A stretch of 64,000 nucleotides of DNA from Tissierella sp032104385 (GCF_032104385.1 NZ_DAMCHJ010000008.1:75890-139889); one strand, 5' to 3'. Counted from the first letter of the stretch, positions 36,354 through 45,615 are shown. A program made the numbers and translations. Notes: generated from the sequence alone by a model not told the origin.

Positions 36354-36409
36354 AAGTGATATACTTCTAATTGAAAGAAGTGATACTGATATATCCAAAT
36401 AAAGTGATA
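36354..36409 (+). promoter_or_regulatory. three AAGTGATA direct repeats at 24-bp spacing
   Basis: AAGTGATA occurs at 36354, 36378 and 36402, exactly 24 bp apart, between the LysR operator and the first aminotransferase gene. The ordered spacing suggests protein binding on near-equivalent helix faces; which protein is unknown. Confidence 0.55.
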
Positions 36410-36483
36410 TTAGTTTGTCTAGGTAAATTATTTTACAAATCATTGAAATTTTATATAGTTCAATATAAGGGGAGGGCGTTTTA

Positions 36484-37557
36484 ATGGAAAAAAAGATTCA
36501 GATGATGGTAGGACCTACAGCAATACCTCATAGGGTATTGAAGGCAATGAACAGAGAATCAATTTCACATCGTTCCAAAGAATACTCTATAATTCAAGAA
36601 AGAGTAACAAGTAATCTGAAAAAGGTTTTTGGAACAGAACAAGAAGTTTTATTACTTACATCTTCAGGTACAGGTGCTATGGAATCAGTAATACAAAATT
36701 GCTTTTCTTCTGATGATGAGATAGTAGTACCTATAATAGGTAATTTTAGTGAACAGTTTGCCCTTATGGCAGAAATATATGGATTGAAGGTTAAGAGAGT
36801 TAAATTTGAGCTTGGAGAAACAGCTGATGTTAACAGAGTTATGAAAGAAGTTAACAAATCTACTAAAGGAGTTTTTGTTGTACATAATGAAAGCTCTACA
36901 GGAGTATATAACGATTTAGAAGCCTTCGGTAAAGCTATAAAGGACACTAATGCGTTATTAATAACAGATTCTGTTAGTGGATTAGGTGGATTAGAAATGA
37001 AAATGGATGATTGGCATATAGATGTGGTATTAACATCTTCTCAAAAAGCTTTAATGGCTCCGGCAGGATTAGCTTTTGTATCTCTTAGTGAAAAAGCATG
37101 GAGTAGAGTAGAGGAATCTAAGTTTCCAAAACATTATTTTGACTATAAGAAAGCAAGTAAATTTAATGAGATACACCAAACTTTAACTACACCTGCTGTT
37201 TATACAGTATTTGCAGTTGATGAGGCCCTTAAAATGATATTTGAAGAAGGTCTAGATAATTTATATTTCAGACATCGTACTAATACTGAACTAATAATCA
37301 AGGGTGTAAAAGAGGCTGGATTGGGACTTTTTGCAAAGGATGAAAAATTTGCCTCTCCTACTTTAACTGCTGTTTATGCTCCAGGAAAATCAAAATATAT
37401 AGTATCTGAATTATCAAAGAAAAACATTATAGTAAATGGAGGCTTAGCACCTTTAGCAGAAGACGTTTTTAGGGTAGGAACTATGGGATATGTTTCAGAA
37501 AATGATGTAATAGTATTTTTATATGCTTTAAATCAAGTAGTTAACAATATTCGATAA
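36484..37557 (+). CDS. class V aminotransferase, alanine-glyoxylate/serine-pyruvate type
   Basis: 357 residues, fold type I PLP enzyme. Family blocks: MMVGPTAIPHRVLKAMNRES at the start, LLLTSSGTGAMESVIQN, VHNESSTGVYNDLEA, ITDSVSGLGGLEMKMDDW, and the PLP Lys in VLTSSQKALMAPAGLAFVS. Members transfer amino groups from alanine or serine to glyoxylate, giving glycine; 2-aminoethylphosphonate and others also occur in the family. AAGGGGAGGGCG precedes the ATG. It heads a run with a second class V enzyme, an aldolase-like protein and a symporter. Confidence 0.87.
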   Translation: MEKKIQMMVGPTAIPHRVLKAMNRESISHRSKEYSIIQERVTSNLKKVFGTEQEVLLLTSSGTGAMESVIQNCFSSDDEIVVPIIGNFSEQFALMAEIYGLKVKRVKFELGETADVNRVMKEVNKSTKGVFVVHNESSTGVYNDLEAFGKAIKDTNALLITDSVSGLGGLEMKMDDWHIDVVLTSSQKALMAPAGLAFVSLSEKAWSRVEESKFPKHYFDYKKASKFNEIHQTLTTPAVYTVFAVDEALKMIFEEGLDNLYFRHRTNTELIIKGVKEAGLGLFAKDEKFASPTLTAVYAPGKSKYIVSELSKKNIIVNGGLAPLAEDVFRVGTMGYVSENDVIVFLYALNQVVNNIR

Positions 37558-37599
37558 ATAGGGATGAATTACAAGTTTAACAGAAAGAAGGTAAAGACA

Positions 37600-38886
37600 A
37601 TGGTAACAAAACTTTGTCATGAAGGTAAACTATTTGCTTCAGACTTACAAAAGGAAATAAAAGAACGTTTTTACTACGTTGATGAAGATCAATTAGGAAA
37701 TAAAAGGTTGTTTTTCGATAACGCGGGAGGATCATTTAGACTAAAAAGTTCTTTGGATAGCTTTCAAAAAGTTGAGTCAATAGGAGACTGTCCAGAAAGA
37801 GTACATAGAAATGCAATATACTTAAAAGATATAGTAAAAAAAGGAGAAGAGGATATAAGAACAATACTTAATGCATCTAACGGTAGTATTTTTATGTCTC
37901 TAAGTGCTTCTAAAACTATATTTGAAATTACTGGAGTTATTGCTGAAAATGTAGATGGGAATAATATTGTAACAACTATGCTTGAGCATCCATCAGCTTA
38001 CGATGCTTGCGAATTTTATGCAAAAAAGACAGGAAAAGAACTTAGAATAGCAAGATCTAATTGTGAAACAGGTGCTGTTGATATAGAGGAAATTGTAAAG
38101 CTGATAGATAACGATACGTGTTTATTAAGTATTATATATGCATCAAATATATCTGGAGCAATTTTAGACATTGAGGGAATTGTAAAAAAGGCTAGAGAAG
38201 TAAAACCCGATTTATTCATAATTTGTGATGCAGTACAGCATGCACCGCATGGGAAAATAGATGTTGACTCTATAGGAGTAGATGCAATTAACTTTGCTCC
38301 ATATAAATTCTTTGGAGTAAGAGGCTCAGGAGTTGCCTATGTATCTGATAGAGTAGCTAGTTTACCACACCATAAATTAATAGCAAAGCCTTCTAAAGAA
38401 TGGAATCTAGGGAGCCCTGCACCGGCACAATATGCTTCTATAAGTGAAATTGTGGGTTATGTTTGCTGGTTAGGAGAAAAATTAGCTGGTGATGGGGATC
38501 GTAAGGAGCTATTTGATCAAGGGATGAAGGGGATAGCTTTACATGAGAGAGCATTGTTATTTAGGCTATTGAATGGCTCTAAAGAGATTGAAGGATTGAG
38601 AAATATGAAGGGTGTTAAGGTTTTATTAGATTATCCAGATTTGTCAACCAGAGATCTAATTGTTGCTATTGAAATAGAAGGTATGGATTTTACTGAAGCT
38701 GTTAAAAGATATGAAGAGAAAAATGTAATTGTATATGAAAGGGTATCAACTAGCTTATATTCTAAGAGAATTGTCGAGTCATTAGGATTAAAGGGTGCTA
38801 TTAGAATATCACCTATACATTGTCATGATATAGATGATATAGATGCTTTTCTAAGAATAACAAAAGAAATAGTAAAAGGGCTTTAA
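37600..38886 (+). CDS. class V PLP enzyme, isopenicillin-epimerase/cysteine-desulfurase-like
   Basis: About 428 residues. RLFFDNAGGSFRLKSSLDSF near the start, TTMLEHPSAYDACEFYAKK, IIYASNISGAILDIEGI, CDAVQHAPHGKIDVDSIGVD and the PLP Lys in FAPYKFFGVRGSGVAYV mark the cysteine desulfurase-like class V fold. I do not see the flexible Cys loop of a true IscS/SufS, so a lyase, epimerase or aminotransferase acting on a small amino acid is more likely. The start at ATG 37600 follows AGAAGG; ATG 37564 is an alternative adding 12 residues. It closely follows the first aminotransferase. Confidence 0.8.
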   Translation: MVTKLCHEGKLFASDLQKEIKERFYYVDEDQLGNKRLFFDNAGGSFRLKSSLDSFQKVESIGDCPERVHRNAIYLKDIVKKGEEDIRTILNASNGSIFMSLSASKTIFEITGVIAENVDGNNIVTTMLEHPSAYDACEFYAKKTGKELRIARSNCETGAVDIEEIVKLIDNDTCLLSIIYASNISGAILDIEGIVKKAREVKPDLFIICDAVQHAPHGKIDVDSIGVDAINFAPYKFFGVRGSGVAYVSDRVASLPHHKLIAKPSKEWNLGSPAPAQYASISEIVGYVCWLGEKLAGDGDRKELFDQGMKGIALHERALLFRLLNGSKEIEGLRNMKGVKVLLDYPDLSTRDLIVAIEIEGMDFTEAVKRYEEKNVIVYERVSTSLYSKRIVESLGLKGAIRISPIHCHDIDDIDAFLRITKEIVKGL

Positions 38887-38983
38887 TATGTCATAGATTT
38901 CTTACAAGGATAAGTTAATCCTGTATGAAATTAAATATAAAAATATGGGGGCTGTATAATTTCCCCAAAAAAGGAGGATATAT

Positions 38984-39880
38984 ATGTCATATTTTAAGAT
39001 TAAAGGAGTTATACCACCAATGATAACTCCATTTAATGGAAATGATGAGGTAGATTTTGAAAAGCATGTAAAAAATATGGAAAAATGGAATGAATATGAT
39101 TTGGCCGGATATCTGGTACTAGGTTCCAATAGTGAAACTGTCTATTTATCAGAAGAAGAAAAGTTGAAACTAATAGAACTAACAGTTAAGCACAAAAAAG
39201 AAGGAAAGTTTGTAATGGTAGGTACTGGAATGGAATCTACAAGGGCTACTATTGAGCTTACAAACAAAGCAGCAGACTTAGGAGCAGATTGTGCACTTAT
39301 ATTAACACCATTTTACTATGCTGGGAAAATGAATGACGAAGCATTAATTAACTATTTTAAAGAGGTTGCAGACAATGTAAATATTCCAATATTAATATAT
39401 AATGTAACTAAATTTACACACATAAATATTTCTCCTAAGGCTGTTGGAGTATTGAGCAAACATCCAAACATTATTGGAATGAAAGATAGTTCAGGTAGTG
39501 TACCACAGTTAGTTGATTTTAAGAGAGTTGTAGATATGGACAAGTTTAATCTGTTAGTAGGTACAGCATCGGCCTGGTTCCCTGCCCTTGCTATAGGTAT
39601 TGAAGGTGCTATAATGGCCTTAGTAAATAGTTGTCCAGGTGAATGTGTAGATATACAAAAAGAATTTGATAAGGGAAATATTGAAAAATCAAGAGAAATA
39701 TACGAAAGAGTATTTCCGGTAAATAGCGCAGTAACAGGGGCATTTGGAATAGCTGGATTGAAGTACGCATGTGATTTATTAGGATTTGCAGGAGGACTTG
39801 TTAGAAAACCATTATTACAGCTTAAGGCTCAAGAAAAAGAAAAATTAAAAGAAATTTTAAGAAATGCAGAGGTACTATAG
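38984..39880 (+). CDS. DHDPS/NAL-family aldolase, 4-hydroxy-2-oxoglutarate aldolase-like
   Basis: 298 residues, TIM barrel. The Schiff-base Lys is in NIIGMKDSSGSVPQ and the catalytic Tyr in IPILIYNVTKF. From memory, the segments GTGMESTRATIELTNKAADL, LTPFYYAGKMNDEAL and SAVTGAFGIAGLKYACDLLG align better with eukaryotic 4-hydroxy-2-oxoglutarate aldolase (HOGA1) than with DapA. Such an enzyme splits 4-hydroxy-2-oxoglutarate into pyruvate and glyoxylate. The neighbouring alanine-glyoxylate-type aminotransferase could then use glyoxylate. A lysine-biosynthesis role is unlikely from the context. AAAAAAGGAGGATATAT precedes the ATG. Confidence 0.8.
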   Translation: MSYFKIKGVIPPMITPFNGNDEVDFEKHVKNMEKWNEYDLAGYLVLGSNSETVYLSEEEKLKLIELTVKHKKEGKFVMVGTGMESTRATIELTNKAADLGADCALILTPFYYAGKMNDEALINYFKEVADNVNIPILIYNVTKFTHINISPKAVGVLSKHPNIIGMKDSSGSVPQLVDFKRVVDMDKFNLLVGTASAWFPALAIGIEGAIMALVNSCPGECVDIQKEFDKGNIEKSREIYERVFPVNSAVTGAFGIAGLKYACDLLGFAGGLVRKPLLQLKAQEKEKLKEILRNAEVL

Positions 39881-39922
39881 GATTTAGTCAATATAAAAAT
39901 AGCTAAAGGATGGTGCTAATAC

Positions 39923-41167
39923 ATGAAGTGGTGGTTTAATCAAAAAATGCATATTAAAATTTTCATATGTATTGTAATTGGAATTATTTTAGGTGTTACA
40001 CTTGGAGAAAAAGCATCTGTACTTAAACCATTAGGAGAAGTATTTCTAAGACTATTAAAAATGTTAATTGTACCTCTAACATTCTTTACTATTGTTAGTG
40101 GAATCACTAAAATGGAAGATATCAAATCACTAAGAACTGTGGGCGGCAGAGTAGGAATATATTATATATTTTCTTCTTTATTCGCAGCAACTAGTGGTAT
40201 GATAATGGCATTGATAATGAAACCAGGTAAAGAAGTTATAGGAATTTTAGATCAAGGAGCTACTGTAGAAGTATCTAATTTTAACTTCTTAGAAAATGTA
40301 ATTAGTTGGATTCCTACTAATCCAATAGAATCTCTAGTTACTGGAAACATGCTACAAATAATTTTCTTCTCAGTATTTATGGGAATTGCATTATTATTGT
40401 TAGGTGAAAAGGTAAAAAAACTAGTTGAAATAGTTGATCAAAGTGCTGAAACAATGATAAAAATTACAGATATTGTAATGGGATTTGCACCTTATGGTAT
40501 ATTAGCTTTAATTGCCGAAATGGTAGGAACATTAGGTAGTAAGATGTTGGCAGAGGTAGGGAAATTTATATTAACAGATTACTTAGCTTTAACTCTTATG
40601 ATATTAGTAGTGTATCCAATCATACTTAAATATATTGGGAAATTAAGTCCGCGACAATTCTATCGTGCCATAGCACCAGCTATGTTAGTAGCAGCAAGTA
40701 CTACTTCATCTGCAGCAACATTACCAATATCTATGAACGTTGCAGACAAAAACTTAAAAATACCAGAAAAAATATATGGCTTTACTTTACCTTTAGGTGC
40801 TACAGTAAATATGGATGGTATGGCAGTAGCTCTTGGAGTAATATCTGTATTTGCAGCAAATGTTTATGACCTTCCAATTACTTTGCCTTTAATGCTACAG
40901 TTTATGTTCCTAGGACTAATATTATCTATTGGAGCAGCTGGAGTAAAAGGTGCTGGTATAGTAATGTCTACGATTTTATTACAAACCTTAAACTTACCTC
41001 TAACATTAGTACCAATATTTGCAGCTATTTGGCCGATAATAGATATCGGTCATACTACAACGAATATAACTGGCGACTTAGTAGGAACTACAATAGTTGC
41101 AGCTAATATCGGAGAAATAGATGTAAATGAGTTTAACAATTCTGTAATAAAAAACGTAAAGCCATAG
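39923..41167 (+). CDS. dicarboxylate/amino acid:cation symporter (DAACS)
   Basis: 414 residues, eight helices and two re-entrant loops. Family motifs: the serine-rich loop AASTTSSAATLP near residue 260 and NMDGMAVALG near residue 295, which bind substrate and sodium, and TTNITGDLVGTTIVA in the last helix. It imports glutamate, aspartate, serine or related hydroxy-amino acids with sodium or protons. It directly follows the aldolase gene and supplies the probable entry step for this pathway. A hairpin follows. Confidence 0.93.
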   Translation: MKWWFNQKMHIKIFICIVIGIILGVTLGEKASVLKPLGEVFLRLLKMLIVPLTFFTIVSGITKMEDIKSLRTVGGRVGIYYIFSSLFAATSGMIMALIMKPGKEVIGILDQGATVEVSNFNFLENVISWIPTNPIESLVTGNMLQIIFFSVFMGIALLLLGEKVKKLVEIVDQSAETMIKITDIVMGFAPYGILALIAEMVGTLGSKMLAEVGKFILTDYLALTLMILVVYPIILKYIGKLSPRQFYRAIAPAMLVAASTTSSAATLPISMNVADKNLKIPEKIYGFTLPLGATVNMDGMAVALGVISVFAANVYDLPITLPLMLQFMFLGLILSIGAAGVKGAGIVMSTILLQTLNLPLTLVPIFAAIWPIIDIGHTTTNITGDLVGTTIVAANIGEIDVNEFNNSVIKNVKP

Positions 41168-41196
41168 AATTAAACATATAAACTTCTAAATTAATT

Positions 41197-41236
41197 AAAA
41201 GACTTCAAATAACCAATTGGTTACGAGAAGTCTTTT
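41197..41236 (+). terminator. terminator after the symporter gene
   Basis: Outer stem AAAAGACTTC (41197-41206) / GAAGTCTTTT (41227-41236), with an inner palindrome AACCAATTGGTT in the loop. Confidence 0.75.
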
Positions 41237-41319
41237 AAATTAATTATTAATGTAAAAATGTCTAGATATCTAAATCCCTATATAATACAATTAATCTATA
41301 TAGCAAAAGGAGGAATTAT

Positions 41320-42522
41320 ATGAAAAATAATAACCTTTACTGTACAAACTGTAAAAAGGTGTATTCAAAGGAGACTATTGACTTTAGATGTGAGGTTTGT
41401 CATGAACCTTTAGAGTTAGAAGAGGTAAAGATAGGAAAAATAAAGGATGGGAACATACTAGAACAAAGTATGCTAGAAAGATACGAAGAATTCTATCCAT
41501 TTTTAAATATAGATAGGGATATTACCTTAGGGGAAGGATTTACTCCTCTTGTAGAATCAAAGGAAATAGCTAATGAGTATGACTTAAATGGTATTTACTT
41601 TAAAAATGAAGGACAAAATCCTACATGGTCCTTTAAAGATAGGGGCACTATCACTGGTGTATATAGAGCAATAGACTTGGGATATAGAAGGATAGGGACT
41701 GTTTCGTCAGGAAATATGGCTACATCAATTGCAGCATATGGAGCGAAGGCAAACCTAGAAACTATTGTACTTGTAAAAGGTGATATTGCTGATGAGAAGC
41801 TAAAACCTATTGCCATATATGGGCCAAAATTGATTAAGGTTGAGGGTGATTATGGTAGACTTTACTCTGAAAGCTTCAAACTAGGCCTTGAAAATGAAAT
41901 ACATTTTATTAATTCTGATGTACCTTATAGAGTTGAAGGCTATAAAACAATTGCTTTTGAAATCTGTGAACAACTTAAATTTAATATTCCAGATTATGTA
42001 ATAGTTCCTACATCTGCAGGAGGAAATATACGGGGGATAGAAAAAGGATTTAGAGAGTTTAGAAATGCTAATATAATAGACAAGATTCCTAAGATAATTT
42101 GTGTTCAAGCAGCAGGATGTGCACCAATTTATAATGCATTCCATAATAATATGATAAATGTGGAAAGGTTTCAAAATCCTAAGACCATAGCCCAAGCAAT
42201 ACAAAATCCTACGCCACCTAGTGGAAATCAAGTTCTTAGAATGATAAGAAAAAATGGTGGTACTATTGTGACTGTCAGTGAAGCAGAAATAATAAATGCA
42301 CAGAAAAGATTAGCTAGATTAGGCATTTTTGCACAACCAGCTTCAGCTACTTCCTTAGCAGCAGCGGAAAAACTAAAAAATATAAACTATATTAAAGCTG
42401 AAGATAGAGTAGTATGCATAGTTACTGCCTCTGGACTTAAATATACTGCTGCATTAGAAGAACATGATTTAGAATTAATGGAATGTAGAATAGAGGAGCT
42501 TGATAATATTATAAGAAGTTGA
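41320..42522 (+). CDS. thrC: threonine synthase
   Basis: 400 residues, fold type II PLP enzyme. An N-terminal zinc-ribbon (YCTNCKKVYS, then FRCEVCHEPL) precedes the catalytic domain. The PLP Lys is in NPTWSFKDRGTITGVYRA near residue 108; VPTSAGGNIRGIEKG binds PLP phosphate. It makes threonine from O-phosphohomoserine; related enzymes can have other lyase activity. AAAGGAGGAATT precedes the ATG. The next gene is a homoserine dehydrogenase, the upstream step, but that gene is broken. Confidence 0.9.
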   Translation: MKNNNLYCTNCKKVYSKETIDFRCEVCHEPLELEEVKIGKIKDGNILEQSMLERYEEFYPFLNIDRDITLGEGFTPLVESKEIANEYDLNGIYFKNEGQNPTWSFKDRGTITGVYRAIDLGYRRIGTVSSGNMATSIAAYGAKANLETIVLVKGDIADEKLKPIAIYGPKLIKVEGDYGRLYSESFKLGLENEIHFINSDVPYRVEGYKTIAFEICEQLKFNIPDYVIVPTSAGGNIRGIEKGFREFRNANIIDKIPKIICVQAAGCAPIYNAFHNNMINVERFQNPKTIAQAIQNPTPPSGNQVLRMIRKNGGTIVTVSEAEIINAQKRLARLGIFAQPASATSLAAAEKLKNINYIKAEDRVVCIVTASGLKYTAALEEHDLELMECRIEELDNIIRS

Positions 42523-42572
42523 TTATAATATGTATCAGTTTTTATTACTCTATTATGGAAGGGAGAATTATT

Positions 42573-43610
42573 ATGAGAATAGCTATTATAGGATTCGGAG
42601 GGGTAGGAAGGGCTTTTCTTCAGTTATTAATAAATAAAAGTTCTGAACTACTTAGGGAAGGAATAAATCCTAAAGTAAAGTATGTAATATCGTCTAAAGG
42701 TGGAGTGTATGATTCAGAAGGAATTGATATTAATAAGTTTGTGGATTATTCAAATGCAAATAAAGATATAATTAATTATCCTATAGGGGGTTCTCAAAAT
42801 ATAACATTTAATACTTTGTTAGAAAATAAAGATGTAGATATTATAATTGAAATGACTCCTACAAATATAAAAACTGGTGAGCCAGGGATGACCTATATTA
42901 CCAAATCATTAGAAAATGGTTTTCATGTAATTACAGCAAATAAAGGTCCAATTTTACTAGACTATAAAAAGTTAAATGAAATTGCTTACCAAAATAATGT
43001 ACAGTTAGGAATAGGATGTACTTCCGGTGGAGCATTGCCAACAATAAATGGTGGGATTATTGATATGGCAGGGTCAACTATAGAAACTATTTAAGGGGGA
43101 CTAAATGGAACAACTAACTTTATTATAAATGAAATGGAGAAAGAAAAAGTAGAATATAAAGAAGCATTAGAAAAGGCTCAAAAGTTAGGGATTGCTGAAA
43201 CAGATCCAACGCTTGATGTAGAGGGGTGGGATACTGCTACTAAGCTATTAATCTTAACTAATGTTCTTATGAATGAAGAAAAGACCATGAAGGATATCAA
43301 TGTAGAAGGTATTACTTCTATAAAAGCTTCTGATATTGAAGAAGCAGCAAAAGAAGGGCTAAAATATAAATTGGTGGGTAGAACAATTAGGACGAAAGAA
43401 GGATTAAAGATGTCAGTTAAGCTTGAAAAATTAGATATAGATAATCCTCTTTTTGGGGTAGATGGGAAAAGTAAAGCAGTAAGATACACTTCTGATACTT
43501 TAGGAGATTTGACTATTATTGGTGGAGCATCAGGAGTAATACCAGCTGCCGCATCGATTTTGAGAGATCTTATTAATATAAAAAGAGGATATAAATTTAC
43601 TAGATATTAA
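42573..43610 (+). pseudogene. hom: homoserine dehydrogenase, interrupted by an in-frame stop
   Basis: A continuous frame from ATG 42573 to 43610 encodes an ACT-less homoserine dehydrogenase of about 345 residues: IAIIGFGGVGRAFLQLL (NAD(P) binding), VITANKGPI, GIGCTSGGALPTINGGI, then TAA at 43092, then GGLNGTTNFIINEME, AETDPTLDVEGWDTATKL. The stop replaces a residue immediately before the conserved G-x-LNGTTNF block. No frameshift is needed. It may be a true nonsense mutation, a sequencing error (an N gap lies 70 bases downstream), or, less likely, recoding. GGGAG precedes the ATG. Confidence 0.88.
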
Positions 43611-43678
43611 CATGAATCTTTTGGCTAAATTTAGCGAAGAGATCACAGTATATAAAATTTTGTATAAACTTGAAATAT

Positions 43679-43688
43679 NNNNNNNNNN
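43679..43688. other. assembly gap (10 N)
   Basis: Ten N bases lie between the broken homoserine dehydrogenase and the acetyltransferase gene. The true length missing is unknown, so adjacency of the two flanking genes is not proven. Upstream, a 12-bp palindrome GCTAAATTTAGC is at 43624. Confidence 1.
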
Positions 43689-43763
43689 ATAATCACTCTA
43701 GTAATACAATAAAATTATATGTAGATTGAGGATGTTATACCAATACAAAGGGGATAAATTAAA

Positions 43764-44270
43764 ATGAAAACACTAACACCAACAAAAAATGAACATTTTA
43801 AAATCAGATTTGCTGAGGGAAAAGATGTAAAACTTATATTAGATTTTATTAAAGAATTAGCAGATTATGAAAAATTGTTACATGAAGTAGTTGCAACAGA
43901 AGAAATACTTATGGATTCATTATTTGTTAGAAAGGCTGCAGAGGTTATTATTGGAGAGCATGATGGTGAGCCAGTAGGTTTCGCTTTGTTTTTTCATAAC
44001 TTCTCTACTTTCCTTGGAAGACCTGGTATTTACTTAGAAGATTTGTATGTAAGACCTGAAATGAGAGGAAAAGGATATGGTAAAATATTTTTATCCTTCT
44101 TAGCAAAATTAGCTATAGAAAGAAATTGTGGGAGATTTGAGTGGTGGTGTATAGATTGGAATGAGCCTTCTATTAATTTTTATAAGAGTATAGGTGCAGT
44201 TCCTATGGATGAATGGACAGTATATCGTGTACATAATCAAACACTTATTGATTTAGCAAACGAATTTTAA
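43764..44270 (+). CDS. GNAT N-acetyltransferase (diamine acetyltransferase-like)
   Basis: 168 residues. The acetyl-CoA loop is VRPEMRGKGYGKIFLSFLAK (motif A, R-G-x-G-Y-G), and the surrounding IYLEDLYV, FEWWCIDWNEPSINFYKSIG are typical of the spermidine/spermine or thialysine acetyltransferase branch. The substrate is probably a small amine or amino acid. AAGGGGATAAATT precedes the ATG. It lies after the N gap and ends at a strong terminator. Confidence 0.88.
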   Translation: MKTLTPTKNEHFKIRFAEGKDVKLILDFIKELADYEKLLHEVVATEEILMDSLFVRKAAEVIIGEHDGEPVGFALFFHNFSTFLGRPGIYLEDLYVRPEMRGKGYGKIFLSFLAKLAIERNCGRFEWWCIDWNEPSINFYKSIGAVPMDEWTVYRVHNQTLIDLANEF

Positions 44271-44290
44271 ATTTTAAAAATAAAAAAACC

Positions 44291-44329
44291 AAAAATTTCC
44301 AGATGCCATTTGAGCATCTGGAAATTTTT
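44291..44329 (+). terminator. strong intrinsic terminator
   Basis: Perfect 16-bp stem (44291-44306 with 44314-44329), centred on TTTCCAGATGC, with a T-rich end. Confidence 0.92.
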
Positions 44330-44444
44330 CAATATATAGTCTATTAAGCTAAATAAATAGCTACATATGTAAATTATATAGTGGGCAAATTAATAAAGAT
44401 AATAATTTATTAGATTATAAAATAATTTTTCAAAGGAGGCAAAA

Positions 44445-45608
44445 ATGGATATACTAACTAGAAAAAAATTTGAAGAATTAATAAATTCAGAGGAAGAATG
44501 GTGTATCTCAATCTATATGCCTACCTGTCGTATGGGAGCAGATATTAAACAAAATCCAATACGATATAAACAGTGCATTAGAGAAGCAGAAGATAAATTA
44601 TTTAATATGGGTTTAAGTAAATCAGAAGTTGGAAACATCTTACAATCAGCTAGTAATTTAATTGATGAAACAACATTTTGGCAAAACCAAACAGAAGGTT
44701 TAGCAATATTTATAACTCCAGATAAAATAAGTTATTATCACCTTCCATTTGAGGTTAAGGATCAAGTGGTAATTTCAGATAAATTTTACACTAAACCACT
44801 CCTTCCTTTATTTACAACAGATGGTCAATTTTATATATTAGCATTAAGTAAAAATGAAGTGAGATTATTTAAAGCTTCTAGACAAACAGTTAAGGAAATA
44901 GTGATGGAAGATGCACCTCGAAGTGTTGAAGATATGAAAGTAGATGATGACCCAAGAACTAAATTACAAATTCGTACTGCAAATCCAATAAGTAGCTCTT
45001 CACTTTCATATAATATAGCAAGTCAAGGGCAGGCTGTAGAAAATGACTTTGATAAAAATGAGTTAGCTAGATATTTTCGTGCAATTGATGAATCTCTAAA
45101 TAAATTGAATAAAGGAGAAGAAATACCCTTAGTGCTTGCTGGGGTAGAATATTTAATTCCTATATATAAGGAAATTAGTAAATATCCAAATATAGTAGAT
45201 GAATTTATTAAAGGTAACCCTGAGATATTATATGGGGATGATTTACAAAAGATGGCATGGGAGATTATGGAGCCTAAATTCTTAAAAATACAAGAATTGG
45301 CAGAAGCTAAATATAATCAATTTTCAGGCCAGAAAAATGGATTATCTTCTAAATCATTGAGAAAAATTCTATCTCAAGCTTATAATGGTCAAATTGAAAC
45401 ATTATTTATTGCTAATGGAATTCATCAATGGGGTAGATTTAACCCAGATAATAATAAAGTAGATTTTCACGAAGAACAAAATATAGAAAATGAAGATTTA
45501 ATAGATCGTGCGGCTACCCTCACTATATCTCGAGGTGGTACAGTATATGTGGTAGAGCCGGATAAAGTGCCAGATGGCGGGACTGTTGCAGCTATATTAA
45601 GATATTAG
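44445..45608 (+). CDS. baeRF3-type release-factor-like protein
   Basis: 387 residues. The pattern matches the bacterial archaeo-eukaryotic release factor family 3: EEWCISIYMPTCRMGADIKQ, NPIRYKQCIREAEDKL, ATTFWQNQTEGLAIF-type FWQNQTEGLAIFITPD, YTKPLLPLFTTDGQFYILAL, and the C-terminal GGTVYVVEPDKVPDGG. These proteins resemble eRF1/Pelota domains and may act at ribosomes, often in stress settings, but no activity is proven. Single gene with a ribosome site AAAGGAGGC and its own terminator. Confidence 0.85.
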   Translation: MDILTRKKFEELINSEEEWCISIYMPTCRMGADIKQNPIRYKQCIREAEDKLFNMGLSKSEVGNILQSASNLIDETTFWQNQTEGLAIFITPDKISYYHLPFEVKDQVVISDKFYTKPLLPLFTTDGQFYILALSKNEVRLFKASRQTVKEIVMEDAPRSVEDMKVDDDPRTKLQIRTANPISSSSLSYNIASQGQAVENDFDKNELARYFRAIDESLNKLNKGEEIPLVLAGVEYLIPIYKEISKYPNIVDEFIKGNPEILYGDDLQKMAWEIMEPKFLKIQELAEAKYNQFSGQKNGLSSKSLRKILSQAYNGQIETLFIANGIHQWGRFNPDNNKVDFHEEQNIENEDLIDRAATLTISRGGTVYVVEPDKVPDGGTVAAILRY

Positions 45609-45615
45609 GATAATA

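Noticed and set aside
36354..36409. CRISPR-like array at the AAGTGATA repeats
   Set aside because: The repeat unit is only 8 bp with 16-bp intervals, and no cas genes are nearby.
42519..42572. Extended start of homoserine dehydrogenase from 42519
   Set aside because: The extra 18 residues are hydrophobic and overlap the end of threonine synthase; the ATG at 42573 has a proper ribosome site and starts the Rossmann motif.
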